Assembly (NCBI GenBank): GCA_963848495.1
Contig: CAWKDV010000002.1
Span: 1,488,001 to 1,552,000 of the forward strand
Direction: 5' to 3'
Source of the DNA: JAICJR01 sp963848495
GTDB taxonomy: Bacteria; Actinomycetota; Thermoleophilia; Solirubrobacterales; Thermoleophilaceae
DNA length: 64,000 nt
Part shown: piece after piece, positions 17,515 to 28,079 of the stretch
How positions within the stretch are numbered: position 1 is the stretch's first letter
How the letters are laid out: each line of letters begins with the position of its first letter
Notes under the pieces: generated by a model
Databases searched by the model: none
What the model saw: only the letters and a program-made list of their open reading frames with translations
Told to the model about the DNA's origin: nothing
Position numbers and translations under genes: made by a program

Positions 17515-18324
17515 TTAGAGGAGTTCGAGCAGCTCCGCCACGCCGTTGATCACCGCGTCGGGGCGGCGGCGCTCGGGCACGCGGCTGAGGTCGAGACCGC
17601 CGCTCACGCCGCTGCGCACCAGCACGGTGCGGGAGCCGCCCATGTGGCCGAGCGCGATGTCCATTCCGAGGTCGTCGCCGATCACCGCTGCCTCCGTGGT
17701 GGGCACGCCGAGACGCTCGGCGACCACCGCCACGGCCGCCTTCGACGGCTTGCCCACGATCGCGGGCCGCTTGTCCGAGCCCTTGGCGATCGCCGCTGCC
17801 ACCATCGCGCCGCGGCTGATGATCAGCCCGTTGGCGCCGGCATAGCCGGGCACGTAGCTCCCGGTGAGGAGCTTCGCCCCGGCGCGCACCGCGCGGACCG
17901 CGCGCTCGAGGTCGTCGATCGTGACGTCGTCCACGTGCGCGACGAACACCACGTCGGCCTGCTCGGCGTCGTCCCCGTTAACGAGCCGCACACCGTGCTC
18001 GCGCAGGTAGCCGGCGGCGGCCTCGGTGCCGAACAGCCTCACGGCCGCGTCCGGATGCCGGCGCTCGAGATGGTAGAGCGCGCTGCGCAGGGGCGTGAGC
18101 ATCTGGTCGTCGTCGACAGGCAGGCCGGCGTCGCGCAGGTCGTGCGCGAAGCCCGCGGGCGGCACGTGGCTGCCGTTGGTGAAGACCACGTACGGGCGGC
18201 CGCTCGCCCGGATCTTCTCCAGCACCTCCACGGCGCCCGGCACAACGTGAGCCGCCTTGCCGGCCCGGTGCACGAGCGTGCCGTCGGCGTCGAAGACGAA
18301 GCCGCGGACGTCGTCAAGCCGCAC
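17515..18324 (-). CDS. HAD-superfamily IIA phosphatase
   Basis: A 269-residue NagD/phosphoglycolate-phosphatase-like enzyme. FVFDADGTL supplies the catalytic aspartates, VFTNGS is motif II, IVGKPSK is motif III with its lysine, and VIGDDLGMDIALG is motif IV. The large cap between motifs II and III is the class IIA type. Likely substrates are sugar phosphates, p-nitrophenyl phosphate-type monoesters or nucleotides. The precise one cannot be read. Its start overlaps the end of the carboxyltransferase gene by about 11 bases, so it may be the last gene of that operon. Confidence 0.85.
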   Translation of the reverse strand: MRLDDVRGFVFDADGTLVHRAGKAAHVVPGAVEVLEKIRASGRPYVVFTNGSHVPPAGFAHDLRDAGLPVDDDQMLTPLRSALYHLERRHPDAAVRLFGTEAAAGYLREHGVRLVNGDDAEQADVVFVAHVDDVTIDDLERAVRAVRAGAKLLTGSYVPGYAGANGLIISRGAMVAAAIAKGSDKRPAIVGKPSKAAVAVVAERLGVPTTEAAVIGDDLGMDIALGHMGGSRTVLVRSGVSGGLDLSRVPERRRPDAVINGVAELLELL

Positions 18325-19788
18325 GGCGCCACACCACCACGTCGTCGCCCTTCTCGAGGCGCATGTAGGTGATCGAGCGCCGTTTCTGGACCTCCTGCAA
18401 GAGGCGCACGAGCGGGTCGCGGCCCGGGCGCACGAACGACGTGGGCCGTTCCCCGGCGGGCGGCGTGGCCAGCATCGCGTCGACCTGCTCGACCGGCATC
18501 GTCAGCCGCAGCAGCAGCTCCTCGTCAGAGATCCGCTCGCCGAACTTCCGGCGCGCGCCCTCCAGGCTGAGCGGCTCGACGTGCTCGAGCTCCTTCGCGC
18601 GCGGGCGCGCGAGCACCTTGTCCGTGATCTCCGGATCCGGGGGCGAGGCGGCGGCCGCGTAGTGCCCGTGGAAGTAGCGGATGATCTCGTCGGAGACGCT
18701 GCTCCAACGCTCGCCCGTCGTGACGTTCATCACCGCCTGGGTGACCATGAGCTGCGACACCGGCGTGACCACGATCGGATAGCCCATGTCCGCGCGCACG
18801 CGCGTGATCTCTTCGAGCGTCGCGTCGAACAGCTCCGGCCGCCGCAGCTCCTCGAGCATCCGCTTGGTGGTGGTGACCATGCCGCCGGGAAGCTGGTGGC
18901 GGTAGTAGAGCGAGTCGAACTCGTGCGCCCGCCCCGGCGGCAGCCCCTTGCCGGCCGCCAGCGCGCCGAAGTGCTCGGACACCGCCGCCAGGGCCTCGTG
19001 GTCGAGCCGGTGGGAGAAGCCCTCGGCTTCGAGGTTGCGGACGGTCGACTCGCAGTCGGGATTGGAGTTGCCGCGCGATAGCGGCGCGGCGGCGGTGTGC
19101 AGCACCTGGAAGCCGGCCTTCACGCCCTCGATGTACATCTGCGGCGCGAGCCCGATCGTGCAGTGGCTGTGCAGCTCGAGCGGGCGCTCGCCGGCCGAGC
19201 GCAGCAGGGCGGGCGCGAGGTCGCGCACGGCGTCGGTGGTGAGCAGGCCGCCCGGGTCCTTCAGGTAGAGGCGGTCCATGTCGGCGCAGCCGGCGAGGAT
19301 CTCGGCGCGCTCGGCGTAGTAGTCGTGCGTGTGCACCGGGCTGATCGAGTAGGTGAGCCCGATCACCACCTCCTCGACGCCGGCCGTCTTCGCCAGCCGC
19401 GCCAGCCGCAGCAGCCGCTCGGGCTCATTCGAGGGGTCGACGATCTGGAAGCGCCGGATGCCGTTGCGCACCACGCAGCGGAACACCAGCTCCATGAACT
19501 CCTCGTCCGCCGGCACCCAGGCGATGAAGCGCATGCCGGTGGTGATGAAGTTGAGCGGGGTGTTCGGCATCGCGGCGCTGACGAGCCGCAGCCGCTCCCA
19601 CGGATCCTCTTGGTGGAAGCGCACCGACACCGCCATGTGGGTGCTCGAGGTGAAGTCGAGCGCGTGGAAGCCGACGCGGTCCATCGTCGGCGCGATCGTG
19701 AGCACATCGGGCGTCGTGAGTCCGGTGGCGCTCCAGAGGCTCTGATTGCCGTCGCGGGTGGTGGTGTCGACGATGTCGATCGTGCGGC

Positions 19789-19792
<4 letters not shown>
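18314..19792 (-). CDS. Pyruvate/oxaloacetate-type carboxyltransferase (transcarboxylase 5S-like)
   Basis: A 492-residue subunit that moves carboxyl groups between biotin and a 2-oxo acid. DTTTRDGNQSLW opens the HMGL-like TIM barrel, LYLKDPGGLLTTDAV and LELHSHCTIGLAP are metal- and substrate-site blocks, and HQLPGGMVTTT opens the conserved C-terminal domain. The second barrel motif carries the expected lysine region. It lacks a biotinyl domain, which is supplied by the separate carrier protein two genes upstream. The GTG start overlaps the biotin carboxylase stop (GTGA). The set would form a split pyruvate carboxylase or a related carboxylase. Pyruvate as acceptor is the default inference. Confidence 0.85.
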
Positions 19793-21128
<1,336 letters not shown>

Positions 21129-21132
<4 letters not shown>

Positions 21133-21560
21133 GCGGCAGGCTCGACCCGGAACAGCGGCTGCCCGAACTCCACCAGCTCGGCGTTCTCGGCCAGCACCTC
21201 GGTGACCGTGCCCGCCACTCCGGCCGGCACCGAGTTCATCATCTTCATCACCTCGATGATGCAGACCACCGTGTCGGGCTCGACCTGTGCGCCGACCTCG
21301 ACGAACGGTTGCGCTCCGGGGCCTTCGGCTCGGTAGAAGGTGCCGAGCATCGGGGCGGTGACGTCGACAAAGCCGTTCGACGGCGCCGGCGCCGGTGCCG
21401 GTTCGGGTGACTCGTGACTGGTGACTCGTGACTCGGCTATGGGTGCGGCGCCATTGCGCACGACATGCAGCTTGAAGTCGCTCGTTTCGATCAGGAGCTC
21501 GTCGAGTTCCGACTCGTCGATGAGCTTGAGGATCTCTCTCACGTCGTCATCAGTCAGCAC
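21129..21560 (-). CDS. accB: Biotin carboxyl carrier protein
   Basis: A 143-residue carrier: an N-terminal helical region (to about residue 35), a Pro/Ala/Ser linker, and a C-terminal biotinyl domain with EVMKM at 103-107, Lys106 being the biotinylated residue. It shuttles CO2 between the biotin carboxylase and the carboxyltransferase encoded downstream. The linker is partly encoded by a four-unit heptamer array (21407-21434), so SRVTSHESPEP is repeat-derived. Overlap with the accC start is 4 bases. The upstream PEP-binding gene overlaps its start by about 11 bases. Confidence 0.92.
21407..21434. repeat. Heptamer tandem array GTGACTC x4 within accB
   Basis: Units GTGACTC, GTGACTG, GTGACTC and GTGACTC run head to tail through the coding sequence for the AccB linker. 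Because 7 is not a multiple of 3, each copy is read in a different frame, and 21 bases return the frame. Confidence 0.8.
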
Positions 21561-22611
21561 GATTCGCTCCGAACTTGCTCATCACGAGCGCTATCGCCGA
21601 CATCGGCGCCTTGGGCGCGTCGGCCGGCTTAGGCATCGCCGTGACCGGCCGCGACTGCACCACGAACACGTCGCCGCCCCCGCGCGCCGCCGCCCACTCG
21701 ATGTCCTGGTGCGAGCCGAAGTGGCGCTCCACCCGCCGAGCGACGTCCACGAGCGTGCCGAGCTGCTGCTCGTCGAGGCAGGGCACGTCGCGCCGCTCGT
21801 CCGGCACCTCCACCCGCACGGCGCCGCGGCCGTGCGCGCCCGGCACGTACTCGACCTGCTTCGAGCTGAGCCGCTTCTTCACGATCTCGCGGGTGATCTT
21901 GCTGACGAGGTAGTCGTCCGGCGTGACCTCGCCGCCCACCACCGCCAGGCCGAGCCCCCAGCTCGCGTTGACCGCCACCATGCTCGGATCACCGCTCACC
22001 GGGTTGCAGGTGAACATCACGCCGGACACCTCGGCATCCACCATCAGCTGAACGGTGACGCCCATCGCGGGATGCTCGTCCGCCGCGCCCATGCGAGCGC
22101 GGTAACTGATCGCCTGCGGGCTGTAGAGGCTGACCCAGCAATCGCGCGCGGCGTCGCAGATGCCGTCGGCGCCGCGCACCCAGAGGTAGGTCTCCTGCTG
22201 GCCGGCGAAGGTGGCGTCCTGGCTGTCCTCGCCGAGCGCGCTCGAGCGGACGGCCACGGCCGGCTCGTCGTCGCCCGACTCGCGCGCGAGCTGCGCGTAG
22301 CGCTCCCGCACCTCGTCGCGGACCGAGTCGGGCACGGGCGCCGAGCGCAGCTCCTCGCCGATCGCCTTCGCTGCGGCGCCCACCGACTCCACGTCGCCGG
22401 GGTCGAGCGCCGCGGTGACCTCCTCGATGCGGCGGCCGAGACCAGCCTCGTCCACGAAGGCGCGGAAGGCGTCCGCCGAGAGTGCGAAGCCGGGCGGCAC
22501 CGGGATGCCCGCCGCCAGCAGCTCGCCGAGGCTCGAGCTCTTGCCGCCGAACACGCCGGCGTCGCCCGAGCGCAGCTCGGCGAGCGAGCGGCTGTGGCCC
22601 GCTTCCGTCAC
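21550..22611 (-). CDS. PEP-synthase N-terminal-type (ATP-binding) subunit, phenylphosphate-synthase beta-like
   Basis: A 353-residue stand-alone version of the PPDK/PEP-synthase ATP-grasp domain. FGGKSSSLGELLAAGIPVPPGFALS is the lysine-bearing opening block. VAVRSSALGEDSQDATFAGQQ is the arginine-containing ATP site. VSGVMFTCNPVSGD and DIEWAA close the domain. It phosphorylates a histidine in a partner protein, here encoded directly upstream with a 4-base overlap. Size and pairing match the small subunit of phenylphosphate synthase (PpsB) of anaerobic phenol degraders, but the same fold serves other phosphotransferases. Operon with accB, accC and the carboxyltransferase. Confidence 0.75.
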   Translation of the reverse strand: MTEAGHSRSLAELRSGDAGVFGGKSSSLGELLAAGIPVPPGFALSADAFRAFVDEAGLGRRIEEVTAALDPGDVESVGAAAKAIGEELRSAPVPDSVRDEVRERYAQLARESGDDEPAVAVRSSALGEDSQDATFAGQQETYLWVRGADGICDAARDCWVSLYSPQAISYRARMGAADEHPAMGVTVQLMVDAEVSGVMFTCNPVSGDPSMVAVNASWGLGLAVVGGEVTPDDYLVSKITREIVKKRLSSKQVEYVPGAHGRGAVRVEVPDERRDVPCLDEQQLGTLVDVARRVERHFGSHQDIEWAAARGGGDVFVVQSRPVTAMPKPADAPKAPMSAIALVMSKFGANRAD

Positions 22612-24452
22612 CCGGCGCCGTTCGGGCCGCCGTCGAGGATCGTGACGAGCCCTGAGGTGCCGTCGACCCTGATCATCTGCCCGGTGCTGATCTGGGACGT
22701 GGCCCGGCCCGTGCCGACGACGGCCGGCAGCCCGTACTCGCGGCACACGATCGCCGCGTGCGACATCACGCCGCCGATGTCGGTCACGGCCGCCCTGATC
22801 TTGGAGAAGATCGGCGCCCAGGCCGGGGAAGTGATCGAGCAGACGAGGATCTCGCCCTCGCGCACGTCCGCGATCTGGCCCACGGTCTTCACCACGCGCG
22901 CGGGCCCCTCGACCGTGCCCGGCGAGGCCGGCGCGCCGGAGAGCTGGTTGCCGTCGCCCGCGCCGCGCGCCCACTCCTGCACGCGCTGGGTGGTCACGCC
23001 CCAGAGCATGATCGTCATCGGGTCGGTGACCGCCTCGGGCGCCACGCCGAGAGCCGGCGGCGGCGTCCAGTCCGCGAGCTTCTCGAGCAGCTCCTTGCGG
23101 CGCGCGACGATCGGCGGCCAGTGGTGCGGCCCGAGCGGATCGCCCCCGGTGGCCCAGGTGAGCACGAGCTCGTCGAGCGCCGAGGCCACCTCGTGGCGGC
23201 TGAGCTGGAAGATGTCCTCCGAGTCCTCGAGGAAGCCGTTGCGGTGCAGCAGCGCGCCGAACTCGCGCAGCTTGTTCCACCAGCGCGTGAGGAACCAGTA
23301 GTCGCAGAAGAACTTGTGCTCCTCGACATAGGGGAAGACCGTCCGGGACAGCGCGAGCAACTCCTGGAAGGGCGGCTGCGAGGCCTCGTCGAGCAGCGCA
23401 CCGTACTCCTCGGCGAGGCGGTCGCGCTCACGCTGGATCTCCTCGGTCGGGCGGTCGATCTGCTCACCGGCCTTGAGCGCACTGATGTGCCCGATGAGCG
23501 AGGCAAAGGGGATGCTCGGGTCGTCGAGCCAGCTCTTGTAGTAGTGGTAGAGGCCGTCGCCCGTGGCCATGTTGAACCACGGGTCCTTGACCTTCTCGAG
23601 CTCGTCGAGCCAGGCTCGGCCGGCGTCGCTCTCGCCGAGCTCCCCCACGATCTCCGCGGGCGAGCGGCCCTCCACGAAGGCGCCGTCCACGCCGGTCTCG
23701 AGCGCCAGTCGCGCGAGTCGCCGCAGCTCGGCGTCGGGCTTGAACAGCAGCACGTCGATGCCCGCCACCATCTGGGCGATGTGCTGGTCGGGGATGTCCG
23801 GCAGGCTGCTCTTGCAGAAGTCCGCGAAGGTGGCGTAGGCGCCGTAGCCGAGCAGCAGGAACTCGAAGTGCTGCTGCCACATCAGGTCGCCCAGTCGCAG
23901 CACGCGCTGGTACTTGTCGAGCACCTCGTAGAAGGCGGTGTTGCCCTCGTCGTCGAACGCGATCGAGTCCGGCTCGTACTCGGGCAGGTCAGGCACCTCG
24001 AGGTTCGTGATCTCGTCGATCAGCCCCTCGATCCGCTTGCGCCACTTGCCGTAGAGCTCGTCCCAGTTCTCGTAGTAGTAGCCCGCGCGGCGCTGGAAGT
24101 ACTCGACGCGCTCGGCGATCTTCTCGGGGTCCGTCACCGGGTTGGCGGCGATGTAGATGTAGCCGTTCACCACCCGGTAGTCGATGCCCATCGCGGGCGG
24201 CACCGCGAAGACCCGGTTCTGCCAGTTGCCCACCGCCTGGTAGGGGCTGTCGATGCAGGCCACGTCGAACGCCGGCATGGGGACCGGGAAGTGCATCGAG
24301 TTCCAGAACCAGAAGCGGTTCTCGTCCTTGGCACGGCGCGCCTCCGCGAAGAACGCGTGGTAGGGGTACATCTCCTCCCAGCCCTCACAGCCGGGTGGTG
24401 TCTCGATCGAGTAGGGGCTAGGGAAAGCCCCCACGGGTGTCGACGTGGCCAA
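22608..24452 (-). CDS. PEP-utilising mobile-domain phosphotransferase subunit, phenylphosphate-synthase alpha-like
   Basis: The 614-residue product ends in the phosphohistidine swivel domain (GGVMSHAAIVCREYGLPAVV, active-site His). A large domain precedes it (about 500 residues, with NRFWFWNSMHFPVPMPAFD near the start) that presumably binds the phosphate acceptor. It would take phosphate from the ATP-binding partner and pass it to a substrate: pyruvate in a PEP synthase, phenol in phenylphosphate synthase. I chose the TTG at 24452 because GAGGAGAGGGG lies just before it. It is the first gene of a five- or six-gene operon. The palindrome at 24485-24501 sits in its promoter region. Confidence 0.65.
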   Translation of the reverse strand: MATSTPVGAFPSPYSIETPPGCEGWEEMYPYHAFFAEARRAKDENRFWFWNSMHFPVPMPAFDVACIDSPYQAVGNWQNRVFAVPPAMGIDYRVVNGYIYIAANPVTDPEKIAERVEYFQRRAGYYYENWDELYGKWRKRIEGLIDEITNLEVPDLPEYEPDSIAFDDEGNTAFYEVLDKYQRVLRLGDLMWQQHFEFLLLGYGAYATFADFCKSSLPDIPDQHIAQMVAGIDVLLFKPDAELRRLARLALETGVDGAFVEGRSPAEIVGELGESDAGRAWLDELEKVKDPWFNMATGDGLYHYYKSWLDDPSIPFASLIGHISALKAGEQIDRPTEEIQRERDRLAEEYGALLDEASQPPFQELLALSRTVFPYVEEHKFFCDYWFLTRWWNKLREFGALLHRNGFLEDSEDIFQLSRHEVASALDELVLTWATGGDPLGPHHWPPIVARRKELLEKLADWTPPPALGVAPEAVTDPMTIMLWGVTTQRVQEWARGAGDGNQLSGAPASPGTVEGPARVVKTVGQIADVREGEILVCSITSPAWAPIFSKIRAAVTDIGGVMSHAAIVCREYGLPAVVGTGRATSQISTGQMIRVDGTSGLVTILDGGPNGAG

Positions 24453-24484
24453 TGCGTCCCCTCTCCTCGTTGCGGGCCGTGGGC

Positions 24485-24501
24485 CTTTGTATACATCAAA
24501 G
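24485..24501. promoter_or_regulatory. Palindromic operator candidate CTTTG-N7-CAAAG
   Basis: CTTTGTATACATCAAAG lies in the 92-base gap between the divergent phosphotransferase and glycosyltransferase genes. Arms of 5 bases flank an AT-rich core (TATACAT) that also resembles a -10 element. It stands out against the surrounding GC-rich sequence. A GntR- or LacI-type site is plausible. Confidence 0.4.
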
Positions 24502-24544
24502 TCGCGGGGGTGGGGAGGGGCTTTGGCGCCCGGCGCGTGCAAAC

Positions 24545-25696
24545 GTGCCGCGGGTGCGCGTTCTGTTCACCACCCGCCCGCTGGCGGGCCACGTGATTCC
24601 GACCCTGCCGCTCGTGCGGGCGCTCGAGGCCGCGGGCCACGAGGTGGCGCTCGCGTCGGCCGGCGCGGCGCTCGAGCACGCGCGCCAGGCGGCCCTTCCC
24701 TGCTTCGAGGCGGGCCTGTCCGACTCCGCCGCCCGCGGCGAGCTTCGGCGCCGCTCCGCGCGGCTCGCCGAGCTGCCGCCGCACGAGGGCCGCCGGCTGT
24801 TCTTCACGGAGGGCTTCGGCCGGCTCGAGCTCGAGGCGCGGCTGCCGGAGCTCGAGCGGATCGTGGGGGAGTGGCGGCCCGCGCTCCTCGTGCACGACCT
24901 GGCCGAGCTGGCCGGACCACTCGCCGCGGCGGCCGCGGGGATCCCCTGGGTCGATCACTCCTACGGCCCGGCCGTGCCGCGCGACCTGCTCGAGGCCGGG
25001 ACCGAGGCCGCGGCGCCGCAGTGGCGGGCGCGCGGGCTCGAGCCGCGCGTGCTCGGCGGCAGCCTCTACGTGGACATCTGCCCGCCCGCGCTGCAGCTGC
25101 CGGGCGAGCCGCGGGCGCCCCGCGTGCAGCCGCTGCGCCCTGCGAAGCCGCGGCGGCACGACCCGGCGGCGTGGCCGCACTCGTTTCCCGGCCGTCCCGC
25201 CGTCTACGTCAGCCTCGGGACGGTCTGGAACCGCCAGCCGGACGTATTCCGCACGGTGCTCGAGGGGCTGGCGCGATTCGAGCTCGAGCCGCTCGTCACG
25301 GTCGGGCCGGGCAACGATCCGGAGCTGCTCGGACCGCAGCCGCCGCACGTCCACGTGGAGCGGTTCGTGCCGCAGGCGCAGGTGCTGCCGGCGATGGACC
25401 TGGTCGTGACCCACGGCGGCGCCGGCACGATGCTCGGCGCGTTCGCCTGCGGCCTGCCGCTGCTCGTGCTGCCGCAGGGCGCGGACCAGTTCGCAAATGC
25501 CGAGCGCGTGGTGGCGGCCGGCGCCGGGTTGGCGCTGACGCCGGCGGAGCTCTCGGCGGATGCCGTGGCCTCGGGGGTGGGCGCGCTGCTGTCCGAGGCG
25601 CGCTACCGCGAGGCGGCCCGCCGGATCCAGTCCGAGATCGCGGCGATGCCTGAGCCTGCGGACGTGGTGCCCGTCCTCGAGGCGCTGGTCGTCTGA
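24545..25696 (+). CDS. Glycosyltransferase, UDP-glucuronosyltransferase/MGT type
   Basis: A 383-residue GT-B enzyme of family 1 type. The N-terminus VLFTTRPLAGHVIPTLPLVRAL and the C-terminal donor-site signature (VERFVPQAQVLPAMDLVVTH, then GGAGTMLGAFACGLPLLVLPQ) are those of macrolide and natural-product glycosyltransferases. It transfers a sugar from a nucleotide donor to a lipophilic acceptor. Neither sugar nor acceptor is identifiable. GTG 24545 or GTG 24554 could be the start. No biosynthetic genes lie nearby, so detoxification or surface-lipid decoration is as likely as metabolite synthesis. Confidence 0.85.
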   Translation: MPRVRVLFTTRPLAGHVIPTLPLVRALEAAGHEVALASAGAALEHARQAALPCFEAGLSDSAARGELRRRSARLAELPPHEGRRLFFTEGFGRLELEARLPELERIVGEWRPALLVHDLAELAGPLAAAAAGIPWVDHSYGPAVPRDLLEAGTEAAAPQWRARGLEPRVLGGSLYVDICPPALQLPGEPRAPRVQPLRPAKPRRHDPAAWPHSFPGRPAVYVSLGTVWNRQPDVFRTVLEGLARFELEPLVTVGPGNDPELLGPQPPHVHVERFVPQAQVLPAMDLVVTHGGAGTMLGAFACGLPLLVLPQGADQFANAERVVAAGAGLALTPAELSADAVASGVGALLSEARYREAARRIQSEIAAMPEPADVVPVLEALVV

Positions 25697-25703
25697 CCGG
25701 GGG

Positions 25704-25742
25704 TTACGGAAGCAATAACGGGCCCCCGACCGGGGGTGCCCG
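25704..25742. repeat. Partial copy of palindromic repeat with terminator-like hairpin
   Basis: TTACGGAAGCAAT at 25704-25716 matches 11 of 13 bases of the left arm of the complete copy at 51776. It is followed by a strong hairpin (CGGGC at 25719 pairing with GCCCG at 25738, with C-rich and G-rich inner arms). It begins 8 bases after the glycosyltransferase stop and could end its transcript. The rest of the repeat is missing, and the IS1182 terminal repeat starts within the hairpin. Confidence 0.5.
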
Positions 25743-27220
25743 CATTTAAGCCCGCTATGAGCTTGTTGCGTAGCTCGCGGCCGATCAGGCGGGGGCGGGG
25801 AGTGGGTCTGGCTGCGGTGGCGGCTGATTCAGCTCAGGCGGGTTGCGGGGCTGCCCGGTAGAGCTTGAGGAGGTTGTGTGTGGCGGCGATCAGTTTCCAT
25901 TCGGCGCCGCAGGCGACGAGGCCGCGTCTGGATAAGCGACTGAGGCCGCGCAGGTGCTTGATCTGCGCGAAGACCGGCTCGACGATCTGCTTTCGGCGGC
26001 CGTAGAGGGCCGCGCCCTCCGGTGTTTCGAGCAGCCGGTCGATCCGCTCGACCTCGGGACCGACCCTGTTTCTCGGGCGCCTCGGTCTCGCTCCGCGCGG
26101 TGAGACGATCGCTTCGATTCCCCGCCCGCGGAGCGCCTCGATCTGGGCGACGTTCCAGTAGCCGTTGTCGGCGAGGACCGTCGGCCGCGGACCGAGGCGC
26201 TCGGCGACGGTGGCCACCATCGGCTCAAGCAGCCGGGTGTCGTTGGCCTCGTTAGTGAGCTCCGCCGAGACGATGATCTGGCCCTCCGACACCAGCGCCT
26301 GGGCGTTGTAGCCCTGGACCAGCGAGCCCTTGTCGCGAACGACCCGGCTTTCGGGGTCGGTCAGGTTGCGCCGCTCGTTCCCCCGACGCTGCTGCGGCTT
26401 GGGCCCGGGCGGGCGACCTGGCGGGCGCCGGCCGGTCCGTTCGATGTGCCCCGCGTAGCGACGAACCAGCTCCTCATGCTCGGCCTCGCGGGCCGCCTCT
26501 TCGGCATCGAGCTCAGCCTTCGCGCGGCGCAGCGCCTCACGCCGGGAAGCGCGGTCGCGCAGGTGGGGCGGCAGCTCGTCGCCGCGCCGAGCGCCGTAAA
26601 GCTCATCCTCGCGGGCGTCCGTCCGCTCCGACTCCTCAAGCCAAGCCTCGACCTCGGCGCGGATCCGCTCAGGAGTGCGGTTCGCGCCCAACGAAGCGTT
26701 CGCCCTGAGCTTGGTGCCATCGAGCGCCAGCGGACCCGGACGAACCAGCCCAGCGCGCTCACAGAGAACCAGAATCTGGCTGAAGAGCCCCGCCAGAGCC
26801 TCAGCATGGCGGGCGCGGAAACGGCTGATCGTGGTGTGATCGGGACGCTGATTGGCCGCGATCACACGAAAGGCGACCTCCTCGATCGTGCGCCGCTCGA
26901 TCGAACGGGTCGAGGTCTCGCCAACCGCATAGGCGTAGAGCAAAAGCGCAACCATCATCTGCGGATCGTGCGCGGCGGCGCCCTGCCCATCATCCCGGTA
27001 ACCGGCATAGAAAACGCCCAACTCCAGCTCCTCAAACGGCTCGAGCACAAACCAAGCGAAGTGATCGCCAGGCAACCACTCACGCATATCGGGCGGCAAC
27101 AACAACTGCTGATCACGATCACAAACGATCAAGTTCTTGGCCATGCCCGCAGTCTCAGCACCACACCGGATGGAGCCCCAGAGCTACGCAACAAGCTCTA
27201 TGCGGGATCAACTGCGGGCA
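25737..27220. mobile_element. IS1182-family insertion sequence
   Basis: A complete-looking element of about 1.48 kb. The inverted ends at 25737-25776 and 27181-27220 match at 34 of 40 positions, including an exact 17-base inner core ending GTTGCGTAGCTC. One transposase gene fills the interior. No convincing target duplication was found, so the exact ends are uncertain by a few bases. It sits between the glycosyltransferase and the copper-protein operon. Confidence 0.85.
25834..27144 (-). CDS. IS1182-family transposase
   Basis: A 436-residue DDE transposase. The N-terminal DUF772-type region reads LLPPDMREWLPGDHFAWFV, followed by YAVGETSTRSIER and DHTTISRFRARH. Catalytic blocks are LALDGTKLRANAS (first Asp), VLADNGYWN (second Asp) and the C-terminal RKQIVEPVFAQIKHLRGL (Glu). 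A charged coiled-coil stretch lies near residues 190-250. The frame is intact and both ends of the element are present, so it may still be active. Confidence 0.92.
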   Translation of the reverse strand: MAKNLIVCDRDQQLLLPPDMREWLPGDHFAWFVLEPFEELELGVFYAGYRDDGQGAAAHDPQMMVALLLYAYAVGETSTRSIERRTIEEVAFRVIAANQRPDHTTISRFRARHAEALAGLFSQILVLCERAGLVRPGPLALDGTKLRANASLGANRTPERIRAEVEAWLEESERTDAREDELYGARRGDELPPHLRDRASRREALRRAKAELDAEEAAREAEHEELVRRYAGHIERTGRRPPGRPPGPKPQQRRGNERRNLTDPESRVVRDKGSLVQGYNAQALVSEGQIIVSAELTNEANDTRLLEPMVATVAERLGPRPTVLADNGYWNVAQIEALRGRGIEAIVSPRGARPRRPRNRVGPEVERIDRLLETPEGAALYGRRKQIVEPVFAQIKHLRGLSRLSRRGLVACGAEWKLIAATHNLLKLYRAAPQPA

Positions 27221-27242
27221 CGTCTGCCAAATCCGCCGCAGA

Positions 27243-28079
27243 TCAGCTCCGCGGCAGCCGCAGCGGCGCGCTCATCGCCACCGGCGTGAACCCGTCCGGC
27301 AGCTCGAGCACCGCGCGGGCGCGGCGGCCCTTATAGCGCAGCGGGAAGTCGGCGCTCGACGAGTGGCTCAAGCGCCGCGCCGAGACCGGGAACCAGCCGA
27401 AGCGCTCGCGCAGCCAGACCTGCAGCACCACCGTGGCGCCCGCATCGGGCGGAGTGACGTGCACGCGCACCGCTCCGCGAACCACGCGCAGGCTGACCGA
27501 CCGGTCCACCACCACGACCTGGAGCGACTCGCTCGCTCCCGCGGCGCCGACCGCACGGAAGAGGGCCGAGGTCGTGGCCGGCACCGAGGCCTGGAAGTCG
27601 CCATTGCCGTCCACCGCGGCGGTGGCCACCGGCACGAAGCCGGAGCCCGAGTCCTGCTCGATCTGCACCGTGCTGATGCCGGCGGCCGCGCGGCCGCTGA
27701 ACTGGATCGGCTGTCCGGGGGCGACCGCCTGCGCCGGCCCCGCCAAGAGCAGCGGATAGACGTGCACCTCGCCGGTCATGCCCACGTGCAGCGAGCAGTA
27801 GTAGGGGTGCGCGCCGGCGGTGTTGAAGACGGCCGAGTAGCCGCCGCCCGGGACGATGTGGCCGTTCGAGCCGAAGCTGCCGTCGGCGGTGGTGACCGTG
27901 TGGTCGCGCAGGCTGCTGTTGTGCCAGCTCACGGTGTCGCCGATCAGCGCGGCGACCCGCGGCGGGCCGAACGCGGCCTGCTGGATCGAGACGAAGTCCG
28001 TGGCGGCCGAGGCGCCGGACGGGAGCGCCAGGGCTGCGCCGAGAACGGCTCCCGCCGCGATCAGCACGCGCAGCCTCAC
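27243..28079 (-). CDS. Exported cupredoxin-domain protein
   Basis: A 278-residue secreted protein: a signal peptide ending ASA near residue 25, then a plastocyanin-like domain with DTVSWHNSSLRDHTV, and a type 1 copper loop YYCSLHVGMTG (Cys, His, Met). The last 170 residues form an immunoglobulin-like beta region without recognised motifs. It would carry electrons outside the membrane. The GTG start overlaps the multicopper oxidase stop (GTGA), so the two are translationally coupled and probably act together. Confidence 0.8.
   Translation of the reverse strand: MRLRVLIAAGAVLGAALALPSGASAATDFVSIQQAAFGPPRVAALIGDTVSWHNSSLRDHTVTTADGSFGSNGHIVPGGGYSAVFNTAGAHPYYCSLHVGMTGEVHVYPLLLAGPAQAVAPGQPIQFSGRAAAGISTVQIEQDSGSGFVPVATAAVDGNGDFQASVPATTSALFRAVGAAGASESLQVVVVDRSVSLRVVRGAVRVHVTPPDAGATVVLQVWLRERFGWFPVSARRLSHSSSADFPLRYKGRRARAVLELPDGFTPVAMSAPLRLPRS

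Noticed and set aside
24485..24501. Additional CarH-type operator because it contains a TGTATAC string
   Set aside because: There is only one copy, no 11-base-spaced partner, and the symmetry centres on CTTTG/CAAAG arms instead.
25737..27220. Composite transposon bounded by the IS1182 and IS481 elements
   Set aside because: They are of different families, 25 kb apart, with ordinary house-style genes and base composition between them.
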